Assembly (NCBI GenBank): GCA_018857735.1
Contig: JABMCL010000509.1
Coordinates: forward strand, 373,501 to 437,500
Length of the DNA stretch: 64,000 bases
Direction of reading: 5' to 3'
DNA from: Alviniconcha marisindica
Lineage: Eukaryota; Mollusca; Gastropoda; Provannidae
In this document: positions 1 through 12,200 of the stretch, piece after piece
How positions within the stretch are numbered: the first letter of the stretch is position 1
Layout of the letters: the number at the start of each line of letters is the position of its first letter
Made by a program: the position numbers and the translations under genes
The notes under the pieces: model-generated
What the model saw: the letters and a program-made list of their open reading frames with translations, nothing else
The model's database searches: none
Told to the model about the DNA's origin: nothing

Positions 1-127
1 TTGTGTTGATTTACAGGTGAGCAGTTTTAGGTTTTTAGTTGGGGGGGTAGGGGTTCATTTAGTTCTCAGTTCTTGTATTAGCAGTCTGTGCTCAGTCGTA
101 ACATTTTGTCCTGATTTTCTCATGCAG

Positions 128-253
128 CAAGGCCACTACACTAGAGAAGACGTTTGGACCAGCATGGCTGGCCTATGGTCATTCTTTTGCGGCTGACAAT
201 GAGCATGACCAGGCAATGGCTGCCTACTTCACTGCCTCACAGATCATGAAGGG
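128..253 (+). CDS. CDC16: CDC16 exon (TPR), first complete exon in window
   Basis: The acceptor is CATGCAG/C and the donor GG/GTAGGT. It encodes 41 full codons from KATTLEK to SQIMK, with a split codon at each end (the first completes Ser, the last starts Gly). The WLAYGHSF and HDQAMAAYF stretches are a canonical TPR helix pair of APC6. The upstream polypyrimidine tract (TTTTCTCATGCAG) fixes the start. Confidence 0.92.
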
Positions 254-3200
254 GTAGGTTGCAGTTCTCATCCTGTTCCTAGTTCATCAGGAAATATATG
301 GAAAAATAACAAAAACAAAAGGCAACAGCAACCAAATGCTATTACTTTGTGTTGTGTGTGGGTCTATGTTGTTGCATATACTTTATTGTCCCAGATGTGG
401 AATCTTTACCCAGTGTGTATGTCATTGTCATATATGTGTGTGTGTCTTTGTCCAGCTGTCATCTGTCTGTCTTTTTTTCAGCTGTCACCTGCCTGTGTGT
501 CTGTTCCAGGTGTCACCTGCCAGTGCGTCCAGCTTTCACCTGCCTTTGTATCTAGCTGTCACCTGCCTGTGTGTCTGTGTCCAGCTGTCACCTGCCTGTG
601 TGTCTGTGTCCAGCTGTCACCTGCCTGTGTGTCTGTGTCCAGCTGTCACCTGCCTGTGCTGTACATTGGCCTGGAGTACGGGCTGACCAGCAATGCCAAG
701 CTGGCGGAGCGCTTCTTCACTTTGGCCCAGAGCATCGCGCCTGATGACCCCTTTGTGCTACATGAAATGGGAGTCATCGCCTTTCAGAATCAAGAGTGAG
801 TTGGTTCAACCCTTGTGCATGTGTGAAGAGTGAGTTGGTTCAACCTATGTGTGTGTGTGTGTGTGAAGAGTGAGGTGGGTCAACCTGTGTGTGTGTGTGA
901 AGAGTGAGGTGGGTCAACCTTTGTGTAAAGAGTGGGTTGGGTCAACCTTTGTGTGTGTGAAGAGTGTTGGGTCAGCCTTTGTGTGTGCAAAGCTTTTGGT
1001 CAACCGTTGTGTGTGTGAAGAATGAGGTGGGTCAACCTTTGTGTTTGTAAAGAGCAGGTTGGGTCAACCTTTGTGTGTGTGAAGAGCAGGTTGGGTCAAC
1101 CTTTGTGTGTGTAAAGAACTGGTTCAGTCAACCTTTGTGTGTGTGAAGAGAGTGAAGAGTCAACCCTTGTGCTGTACAGCTGTGTGAACTGAGTGACAGC
1201 AGTGTGAGTGTAGAGTGTGGACTGTACAACTGTGAGGTCTGAGTGACAGCAGTGTGAATGTTTCAGCTGGACAGAAGCAGAGCGACTTTTCAAGGAGGCG
1301 CTGAACAGGGTAGAGAGCGTGTGCTACCAGCACATGCCAGAGAAGTGGGAGGCTTTGCTCAACAACCTTGGACACGTCTCACGGAAACTCAAGTAGGTAG
1401 ATTCCTGTACTGCTTGTGTACTGCTTTTTGCTCCATTTTCTTGTTTAAAGTTGTATTCTGGCACCAGTCACGACAGAAAACGTGGCACTGCTGCTTAGGT
1501 GGAAAAATGCCAGGATGCACCAGAAGCGATCACGTTTCATGAGCTTGGATGCAAATGTAGTATGGAGCACTGGGTTTGTAGACCAGTCGTCCACGATGAG
1601 AAGCTTCTTGAGGATGCCCAGTTGTTCATCTGCTGACTTCGTGACAAACCATTTGCTCATTGTTTGTTCATTGTTCTGTATCGAGTGTAGATGGAGATGT
1701 CCAGGTCACCAAAATAGGTCTCTTCGAGAAGATTTGTGACTTCAGAGTTGGAGAGTGCTTTGTCTTTTTACTGATTTTTTTCAAAATATCAAATCATATG
1801 ATCCGATTTGACTCCAACACTTTGGATGATATCAGATCGTATGAGCCAATACGACTCCAATGAGTTAAAACTGTTGTCGACATGACTTATCGCATGGTGC
1901 AACCAGCTTCTCCATGCCTGACTGAAGTTATTTGCTCCTCTGGCTCTGCCGACAGCATCTTTTGGTAGGCCATGAAATGACAGGCCTCTACCACTTGTTG
2001 CAATGCAAGCACTGATAGCCCTCTACCACTTGTTGCAGTGCAAGCACTGATAGCCCTCTACCACTTGTTGCAGTGCAAGCACTGATAGCCCTCTACCACT
2101 TGTTGCAGTGCAAACACTGATAGCCCTCTACCACTTGTTGCAGTACAGAGCATACAATGTCACTGCAACATCATTGGTACCTATTTATAGGGGAAAGCCA
2201 GGGGTTTCCTGTGGTAGGAAACACCACAGGCTTTGTTGGGAGTAGCATTGGCTAAAAATAGTGGAACCAGGCCAATGGAATATTCTATCACTGGGTACTG
2301 GTGCATGCCGAACTTATTGACAGAATATTCCATGACAGGGCAGCAAAGAGGTTAACTTTCTGAAAAAAATCAATGTTTCTGGCAAACTATAAACTTGCAG
2401 ATCATTCTTGGTGCTGTTTGTTTTATCCTTTTTTTTCTTTCTCTTTGTTCTTTTTTTGAGGCCATTTTTAATATCCTCTTTTTTTTTCTTTTCTTTTTTG
2501 AGGCCATTTTTAAAAATCTGACCATATACCAGTTTTAGCATAACAAAACTCGTTGTTTGTTCATGTGCACCCACAGTTCGGCTCAGTTTTACTTTTAAGT
2601 CGTCCCAGTCCTCTGCTGTTCTTATCCCCACCCCAAAACAGAAGATCTAGGGGAGATGGTGACAGGTGGTCAGTCAGACTTTCCCTGACCATGGTAGCAC
2701 ACGTGTGGTCTGTGGAATGTAACTGACACTATACAAGTGATAGCGCCTCAGCGCTAGACATGGCACCAGTGATGCACGTGTGAAAACAAGCCCCCTAAAA
2801 AATCCAGTGTTTGTGGGAAATGTGCCATGACACACATGTAGAACAAAAGTAGGCCAGGGGACACAACAAGTGTACAACAGACAACTCAGCTGGCAATAAT
2901 TATCTACACGTACAACTGAAATGCGTAAAATTCAAACACATAATTATGTAGTTGATTTGCATTGCAGAGACGGCTAGCACAAGGTGTACACATATAGTAT
3001 ATTAACTGGTGAAGAAAGAGAGAAAAATATAAGAAAGAAATCCCAGTCAGTCCTCATTGCTACCATAATACTAAAGATAGAATAATTAAAGGGACAGGGG
3101 CGGGGACAAGAAAGGTAACCAGGTAACCAGGAGGAGAAAAAAGAAAAAAAAGCTGTTCTATAGTATTAATATACAAATTCAGAGAAAAGCACTCAGTACA

Positions 3201-6200
3201 TGGTACCTCAGGGGCAAGATTGTGTCTGGCTTAGTTGTCTTCATCAGCGCTCATCTTATTTGAAGATATAGATCATTTGAATGCCTCATCCCTGTGAATG
3301 TGCAGTCTCACAATCGGTCCGTTCTTGACTTTGGCCAGAATCCTCCCGTTGGAACTCCACACTGCCAGGGTTGCCGAATGTTCCATCGCTTTCTTGGACC
3401 CTTGGTAGTTTGTTGTCAGAGCTTCTCCAACAACAAACACTTTCCTTTTGAGATTGCGTTGGTTGCTGAGAACCTTGTCCCTCTTCTAAGTGGATAAAAG
3501 TCATGGTCACAAAGTTTGTAGCGTAGCTAAGAGTATTAACATATTATGTGGATCCCTTGAGTTGACAATACGCTTCAGAAATGTCATCGATGTCTGACAC
3601 CTTCCACACTCTTGGGCCATTGCTGACCAGGTCCAGTTGAAGGTTCCAGCGGAAGACAAACTGAGCTTCTGTTCTGGCAACATCCTCAGTTTTGGAGTAT
3701 CTGAAGTAGTCTTTGCGACTTTTCGTTTGTTCCAGTTACTGAAAAGTAGCTTCTGAAGGGCTGTGCACATCGATAACCTCCCACATAAAACTGGTAGTCA
3801 AAGTAGACAGAAACTCGTTCCCCTTGTACTGCGAAGGCAGGTGGAGCTATGTCAGTGGCTTCTTGATCTTCACAGTGAGAGTCCAGACGTGGATGTTTGG
3901 GCTGGGAAATGGCTGCATCTTCATCTTCACTGGGATGGGCAGGCATGTGGGCAGCATCCTGAGGATCTGTAGAGAAGTAATCTTTAAGGGCTTTTTCAAG
4001 TTCAGCAAGAGATGCTGCCACTCTTCAGGACTACCTTCTGGTGTCTGATCTCATCTTGCAGGACTATTTTCATCTGAGCCTTGCTCTTCTTCTCTTGACG
4101 TAACCTTGAGACAAGCCTATTGACATCAGCTGTACGGTTGCAAGGACCACCGTTTGTGAGAACTCTCTGAACAGAACCAGCCTTCTTCTGCGCTGCATCA
4201 GCTTCCTTCATCCGCTTCTTCTGCTCGTTCTCCTGAAGTCTTTCTCTGATTTTCAGAAGGACAACTTTTTCCCTCTGCCTGTGCTGATCCCTCAGTTGCT
4301 TGGCCCTTCTGTGTGCTGTGGACAGAAGTGGAGACATTTCATCAGCACCTTTGGGGCTTAGCCACCTTGATGTTTTGTTGTGCTTCATCATGTTGATTGA
4401 TGACAGATGGTGAAAGGAACAATTTCTTTTCTGGGCCATATCAGAGTCCACTTCTTCAAATGTATTTTTGCCAGTCCAGTTTGTCAGCAGGCAGTGTTCG
4501 AGCTCCTCTTGAATGTGAGCTGGTAGCACAGATCCATATTTCCCCCCAGAAAGGAAGTCAGCCAACTGCCGCCTCGTTACCAGAAGGGTTTCACGTGTGA
4601 CAAACTTCAGGGCTGACTTCACAGACACACAATGCTTTGCTGGATATGTGAAGACAGCAGTTTTCATGGTTGAGGTCAGTTCCAGTTAGATCTGCCATTA
4701 AGATTCCAGTGTAGCCTGGATCAAATAGGTCACTGGCACCATCGCGGCATTTGTTCAAGACTGCTTCCATCTTCTGGATGTAGATGTGAAAGTCAGTGTA
4801 CTTGACACTGCTCTGCACCAGCTGGAAGACTGGCCCTGTAACAGGCAGGAAAAGGACAGCAACAGTGCAGACAAGGGCCAACAGGCTTCCGTCACCAAGG
4901 TTGGCGGCCATGCTTTCTATTTTTATGTTGGAGTGTCCAAGATAACTGTTGGTGAGACACTTTGGGAGGTTGTCAAGGAGGCTGCAGCAGGTTCAAAATG
5001 GCAGTTGGACCTGTAGCTGATCATGCAGCTTGTGGCTCCGGCTTGGTCACAGAATGCCAGCCACTCGGCTCTGCAGCCGTTCTCATCACCCCGGGGACCT
5101 GCCATGGCTCTTGTGAGCCGGATGACCCCAGCTGTCATCCTTTCCTATTTGTGGAAGCGCAGGAATTTTGGAAACTTGTCCCTTCCAAGGTATGTCCCCT
5201 TGTCAGTGAGTTCCTTCTCCTTCATTCCTAGGGCAGTACCACAGGATCGACTCATGCCAAGAAGAAAATGGGTGTTGCAATGAAGAACTTGCATTCCAGT
5301 GAGGCAGTGTTCCCTCACCCTTTGCAGTGACTCACTTTTAGTCCTTTATTCACCCCTGCAGACCACACGCTGTCTCCATGGCACTCAAAGTATCCGAATG
5401 TTAGCTTTGAAATTCCTGCTTCGAATGAGTTTGCTTTTCTCTCGTGCAGTTTGTGATAACGTTTGTGATCTGTTTTTGTTTTTACACATTTTTAACTCTG
5501 TTTATAAAAATCTGAAGATATACAAGTTTTTGGCATGTATACATATTTTTAGCATTTATAGTGTGCTGACAAAATGTGTTTCGCCCTGACATAACTGTAC
5601 TGGTTGACTTGGTGTAAAAAAGAAGTTACTTGCTCACCACCAGTGGGGTACTACAGACATAGAAATTAAGGTCCCCTCTGTTGGGGACATTTTCCCTTTA
5701 AAGCCTGGAGCAGGTCAGAACATAGCCATGCATGCTTCACCCTCTGCCAGGATTTTTTTCCTTCTGTTGATTTGTACCATTTTGCAAGTCCTCTTTTCAT
5801 GTATATGAACCATTGAATCAGTGAATTCAGTGCATGACTTTACTCCAGTTCTATCCCCTTGGCATCTGATGGCGAGTAGTCTTCCCTTGAAGTCTCCTTG
5901 TCCCTGTGGCTGTGACCGGGCTGGTGTCACTGTCTCTGCTTCTCTTAACGTACAGGGTCAGAACAGTCGCACGTGTCACAGCATTCCACTTGGTCCTTTT
6001 TGCAGCTACAGGAATCACCAGAATCAGCTAACAGTACGCTTTTCCTTCTGGCACTGACAGCCAGCATCTGACAGAACTTTGTCTGGAGCCAGGCTCCTGC
6101 AGGTGATAGCAAGTTGTTCGCCTTCCAGTGCCCATCCTTGTCCTGCTGGACATGGTGCCATCCTGCTGGACATGGTGCCATCCTGCTGGACATGTGCCAT

Positions 6201-9200
6201 CCTGCTGGACATGTGCCATCCTGCTGGACATGGTGCCATCCTGCTGGACATGGAGTTGGATTGTGGCCACTGTCTGTACACAGCAGCTTTGTAGTTAGCT
6301 TGAATGACATGTTACTTAGTTTTTTGTCAGAGGGTAGGCTTTGTCCTTTTTTGGTTGTTTTATTCTACTGGAGGGTAGGCTTTGTCCTTTTTTGGTTGTT
6401 TTGTTATTCTAATGGAGGGTATGCTTTGTCCTTTTTTGGTTGTTTTGTTGTTCTACTGGAGGGTGGGCGTTGTCCTTTTTTGGTTGTTTTGTTATTCTAC
6501 TGGAGGGTGGGCGTTGTCCTTTTTTGGTTGTTTTTTTTCTGCTGGAGGGTGGGCGTTGTCCTTTTTTGGTTGTTTTGTTATTCTGCTGGAGGGTAGGCGT
6601 TGTCCTTTTTTGGTTGTTTTGTTATTCTACTGGAGGGTATGCTTTGTCCTTTTTTGGTTGTTTTGTTGTTCTGCTGGAGAGTAGGCGTTGTCCTTTTTTG
6701 GTTGTTTTGTTGTTCTGCTGGAGGGTGGGCATTGTGGTTTGTTCCCCACCTGCAGCAGGGTACTCTGGACACATTAATTGAGTACCCCTGAGCTGAGAAC
6801 CCAAAGCTGCAAAAGGTTCTCCCTTTACATATTTAAATATTATGGTAGAACAAAATATGCGTTTCACCCTGATATAACCACCGTGGTTGACTGAACATTA
6901 AAAACCAGCCATCTACCTTGTTTACCAACTGCTGCCAACATCCTGATTTGAGCATACAACTGAACTCGCACCTATGAGCACCAGCCATGGCAAGTCATCT
7001 TCCTCATCGTCACTGATCAGTTCCTCATCTGCACTAGAAACAGCTGCAATCTCCTCTTCAATATCTGAAGTATAGTCGTTGCTCTGGTCATGTGAAGCAG
7101 GTGACACACAATCATAGCTGACCTCATTGTTACTGTCAGTCAGAACACACGACAGCAACAAAGAAATGTCACCTCTAGCACAGTCATCACTCTCCCACCC
7201 ATCATCCAGAGGTTAACTTTGTAAAAAATAATCAATGTTTTTGGCAAACTATAAACTTACAGATCATTCTTGGTGCTGTTTGTTTTATCCTCTCTTTTTT
7301 TAGTCTGTTTTTAAAAATCTGACCATATACCAGTTTTAGCATTTATTGTGTGCTGATAAAATGTGTTTCGCCCAGATATAACAGTACAGGTTGACTGGGT
7401 GTAAAGCATCAAGTTACTGGTAGTCACACTAGGGAAATGAAGAGGCTTCAGCTATATTAGATTTGTGTTTGTAAGCTTGGAGTTTTCCCTCCACCTCAGC
7501 CTTGGTGCATTGGGTCATCGTCTGTAGAGGCTATGTGAAACCAAACTGCCCTAACGTGTTCTGTCATTTGATGAGGTTGTGTTTGCCCTAGTTTCATTTC
7601 CAAACAGTTGCTTTGTCTGTCAATCTTCCCTTCCCATCGGATGTTTTCACATCTTCCAACTTCTGTCCTTTCATGGTGTGCTTCAAACGTCTCAAATAAG
7701 TTCCTAGTTGCACTGTGCATATTGTTTGGGGGTGGGTGGACAGGTGGGTCATTCTTGCAAAGTGTGATACTTCGGTCAGTTGTAGTTAGGTGAAATGTCA
7801 ATATCAAGACATGCTTCTTGCTGTTGACTGTTTTTGACTTGAATCAACAAACAAGGGAGTTAATTAGCACTTAAAAGAGGTCACACAAGCACGACAACAA
7901 AGACCTGAGTCACCAATGGTACTCTCACCAGGTATGCAAGTAAACTGAAGGTACTCAAACTCCACCAGATGTACACCAAGAAAAGGATGCCCCCAGTGGC
8001 ATATATGCCCTGCATTTTAAACACAGGCAGGTGTGCGCAGGCATAAGACAAAACTAATTTTTATTTAAGACTGTTTTGATCTCAAAACTGGTTGAACATA
8101 TATATAAACACACAAATGCACCCATTAACATGTTAGCCTCATAGTGAATAGTGAAAGGACGAGTCCCAGATTGTTTTTGACTGAATTTGTGTGGAGCTGT
8201 GGTCCAGCTTTTTCCTCATGATTTGGTGATTTGTGTTTTGAACCAGCGTAGAAAAAAAATCTGAATGTGCGGTTCATCCTTAGATAATGCTGTGCAGCTG
8301 ACGTCACGTTACAACCCAGGCACTAACTCATTCAGCAGTGGTGGAATATGCAGGTCATGGATACAGAAGCTGGGGTCCCCTGTGGTGAGAAGCCAGAGCT
8401 GTGAAAGCAAAAGGTCCCACCTTGTGACTGTTGCTGGTTTTATGGTGAAGTCAACATTATGTCTCTGCAGTGATGTTACTTTTACTGGTTTTGGGGTGAA
8501 GTCAGCATTATGTCTCTACAGTGATTTGACCTTTGCTGGTTTTAGGATGAGGTCAAAATTACGTCTACACTCTGATTTCAAACCCTGTCTCATCTGTGAA
8601 TAAGACGGCAAAGTCTGCCGCTGCAACTGTGCACACGTCACTGCCGAAGGTGGGATGTTGTGATGTAGCTGTGTCGTGTTGGTTGAGGGCTCTGTTCTGG
8701 CTGTGGGTTGCAGGAAGTATGAGGAGGCCTTGGAGTTCCACCGGCAGGCCGAGCTGCTGTGTCCCCAGAACCCCTCCACCTACTCCGCCATTGCCTACAT
8801 CCACGCCCTCACCGGCAACAACACCCTCGCTGTCGACTTCTTCCACAAGGTGACTTGTCCATCCAACTTCAGTAGAAGTTATGGCGTGAACAGAATTTTG
8901 AATGTGTGTTGACTCATGACTGAGCCCTGCAGGGGGGTATTGTGGAGGCAGAAATTAAAGAGGGGGGAAAAAGTGATTCAATCAAGACACACCAGTGTAA
9001 TTACATTGGCTGTATATTACATATGGCTCGAATACCGACTGTGGTACGAGATGAGTGTTACAGTTAAATAAAGTAGATCACTCTGCTCATAGTCACAGGT
9101 GTGTTAAGCAGGTTGTGCTCATAGTCACAGGTGTGTTAAGCAGGTTGCGCTCATAGTCACAGGTGTTTTAAGCAGGTTCCCATACTGAGTGCTTGCACAA

Positions 9201-12200
9201 TATAAATAGGCAGCAGAACATGCGTTATTGTTGGTGCTGTCAGTACAAAATGGTAATATTTTACCGTAAATACTGGTATGAGTTGAAAAGGCAGGGCGTA
9301 CCCATATGGGTTTTATTTCACTAAAAAAATCAAAAGATTCTGAAGTATCTGAGCTGAGTTCATTTGTTTTGTCTTCTGAGACATGTCTTCAATCTTGTGC
9401 TTGTGAAAAGTCCTGATGTTGATGAACATTGCAGTAAACGGCAATATCAGTGAGAGAGTAAATGTGTACTTGACACTTGTAAAGTTGTAATGGTTGCCGT
9501 TGTATACGTTGGTAGTGTGAGAGTGACTGAACTGAAACACTCTGCAGGATATTGTCCTTCATGCGTAATTCAGTTACTGCTTCAATTAAGAATCAGTTTC
9601 CTTCCACTTAGGACAGCCCAGTGAAAATACATAAACATCCATTCTACACCAACTGACATTGACATGATTGTGCAATGTGACCAGTAAACTACTCAAAATA
9701 TCAATGGACGATATACTGGTGCAAAATACCGGTATGTCTATAAAATACAAATTTTCGTACCAGTGCCCAGTGTTTGTTATTGTGCATCATAAAAGTGAAA
9801 TAGACGTACATGTGGTTTGATGGCTCATGTCGTAATCTTGTTGAAACGTAAATATTGAGATGTGTTAATTATTGACTGTTTGGGCTTGGTTGTATTTGCT
9901 GTTGTTTGTGGTGTGTATAACTGACTAAACTGTGGGCCAGCTTTTAACATGTATATATTGGTGACTTGTGTTTCGACCCTGTATGGAGTAACTGTGAGCG
10001 TTTCATCCACAAGTGACCCTGTGTTTATGTGCATATTGGAAATCACTTGCAATGTGGTGGTGTTGCAGGCACTGGGCCTTCGTCGTGATGATGCCTTTTC
10101 CACCACCATGCTGGGCAATGTCATAGAGGCACTGATGAATGAGGTGCCTCCCATAGGTAAGGCCTTCACAACTGATGAATGAGATACCATAAATAGGTAA
10201 GGCCTTCACCACTGATGAATGAGGTACCATAAATAGGTAAGGCCTTCACCACTGATGAATGAGGTACCATAAATAGGTAAGGCCTTCACCACTGATGAAT
10301 GAGGTACCATAAATAGGTAAGGCCTTCACCACTGATGAATGAGGTACCATAAATAGGTAAGGCCTTCACCACTCAGGATATGACAATAACTTTTTTTCCA
10401 CTTGCCCTGTAGGGCAAGTAGATGAATTTTCTACTTGCCCAAATGACAAAACTAGTTGCCCATGCCAGATTCTTAAAATCAACCATTTTGATTAAAATAG
10501 GCGATATGTTTGTCAGATGGATTTTGAAGGGTAGAAAGTGTGATAAAAGTACTAAGTAGACACACACACACACACACAAACCAACTTCCCCGCAAAGTTA
10601 CATAAATTTGTAACATTGTTAATCGCCAGGTCCATGCTTGAAAGAGATAAAGTTCAGTAAAGTACTCAAGCTTATAAAATAAGAAAATCTACAGTGGTAC
10701 CAGTCTCAGTACAAATGTATCAGCAATGAATCATCATTACAATACACAATGTGACTGAGCATAATTCTGCCTCATTCTGTCATGTGTCATGACTTCTGTG
10801 AAAGCCAACAGGCAGCTACTGTTCATTTCATTCTAATACTGTAACAGTTCTACTTTCAGAATTGTAATTATTGTTAATATTAATGACCCAAACTGCCATG
10901 CATGCCCCAAGCCATGACCCAACATAGCCCAGGCAGCTTGGATTAGTGGTTGTATTTTTTAACACAAGGAACTGTGCCAAACCTGCACCAGATACATTTC
11001 TTTATTTTCTGTGTTAATAAAGGATTCAGATTTATGCTAGTTTATTGCTGCCTTCATTATCTGTTATTTAAGAATGAGAAAGTTTTTTGTTTTGTTTTTT
11101 AAGGTCCAATGATTCCCCTATTTCCAGGATAAAACAAGATCGCAAGTCAGGAGTAATGTCCCTTCACTGAACGGAAATTCCCAATCAAAACATGATTATT
11201 CATTTAAACCTTTTAGCGGCCACAGTTAGCTTCTTTTTTTTAAATGCTCATTGATTACACTTTGGATCTGACACCACCCCTTCTCCCCTTGCCCCCTATC
11301 CCTCCCCCAAAAGAAAGAAAAGACGAAGAAATTGCTTTAAAATTCCCGCTGGTACTGGCACAGTTGTGGCCCATGTCATCATTGCAAACACCCCAAGCAA
11401 ATTCTTTCGTCTGCACTTGGGAACAAACTTCCTCTTTTGACTGGGATCTGTTAGCTTTTAGCTTTTCAAACTTATTTTTGATTTCATCTCTCCCCCCCCC
11501 CCCCTTCTCCTCATGCTCCTTTTAAAAAGCTCACACCAAAGCTAACTGAGTGCAAGCCATGCTTCGCCACGAGTAAAGAGAGCTAGCTTCTGATTGGCTT
11601 AACTGCACTGGCAAGCCAGTAGCATGCTACGATACTGAAGTCGGTCGGTTTGATGACGTGAAAGGAAACTGATGTTGCGATTGTGAAACCGCAAAACAAA
11701 AATTGTGGAACCACAAAACAAAAACTGCCACAGTGACACGAGATCTGGTGCTTGAATTATGATACTATCAATAAAATTTAAAAAAAACTGATAGCAACTT
11801 GCCCGGTCGGGCAGGCCTCTGAGATCTTCACCTGCCCGACCGAGTAAGTTACCTGCCCCGGGCAGTCCTTATTGTCATACCCTGCCACTGATGAACGAGG
11901 TGCCTCCCATAGGTAAGGCCTTCACAACTGATGAATGAGGTGCCATAAGTAGGTACGGCCTTCACCACTGATGAATGAGGCCTTCACCACTGATGAATGC
12001 GGTACCATAAATAGGTACGGCCTTCACCACTGATGAATGAGGTACCATAAATAGGTAAGGCCTTCACCACTGATGAATGAGGTACCACAAATAGGTAAGG
12101 CCTTCACCACTGATGAATGAGGTACCACAAATAGGTAAGGCCTTCACCACTGATGAATGAGGTACCACAAATAGGTAAGGCCTTCACCACTGATGAATGA

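Noticed and set aside
1..16. End of a preceding CDC16 exon at ACAG/GTGAGC
   Set aside because: Phase would fit, but the encoded residues before the junction do not match the family, so it is not annotated as coding.
6922..7161. Acidic 79-residue minus-strand frame, perhaps a piggyBac N-terminus
   Set aside because: Acidic composition alone is not evidence. No conserved block and no continuation into transposase was found.
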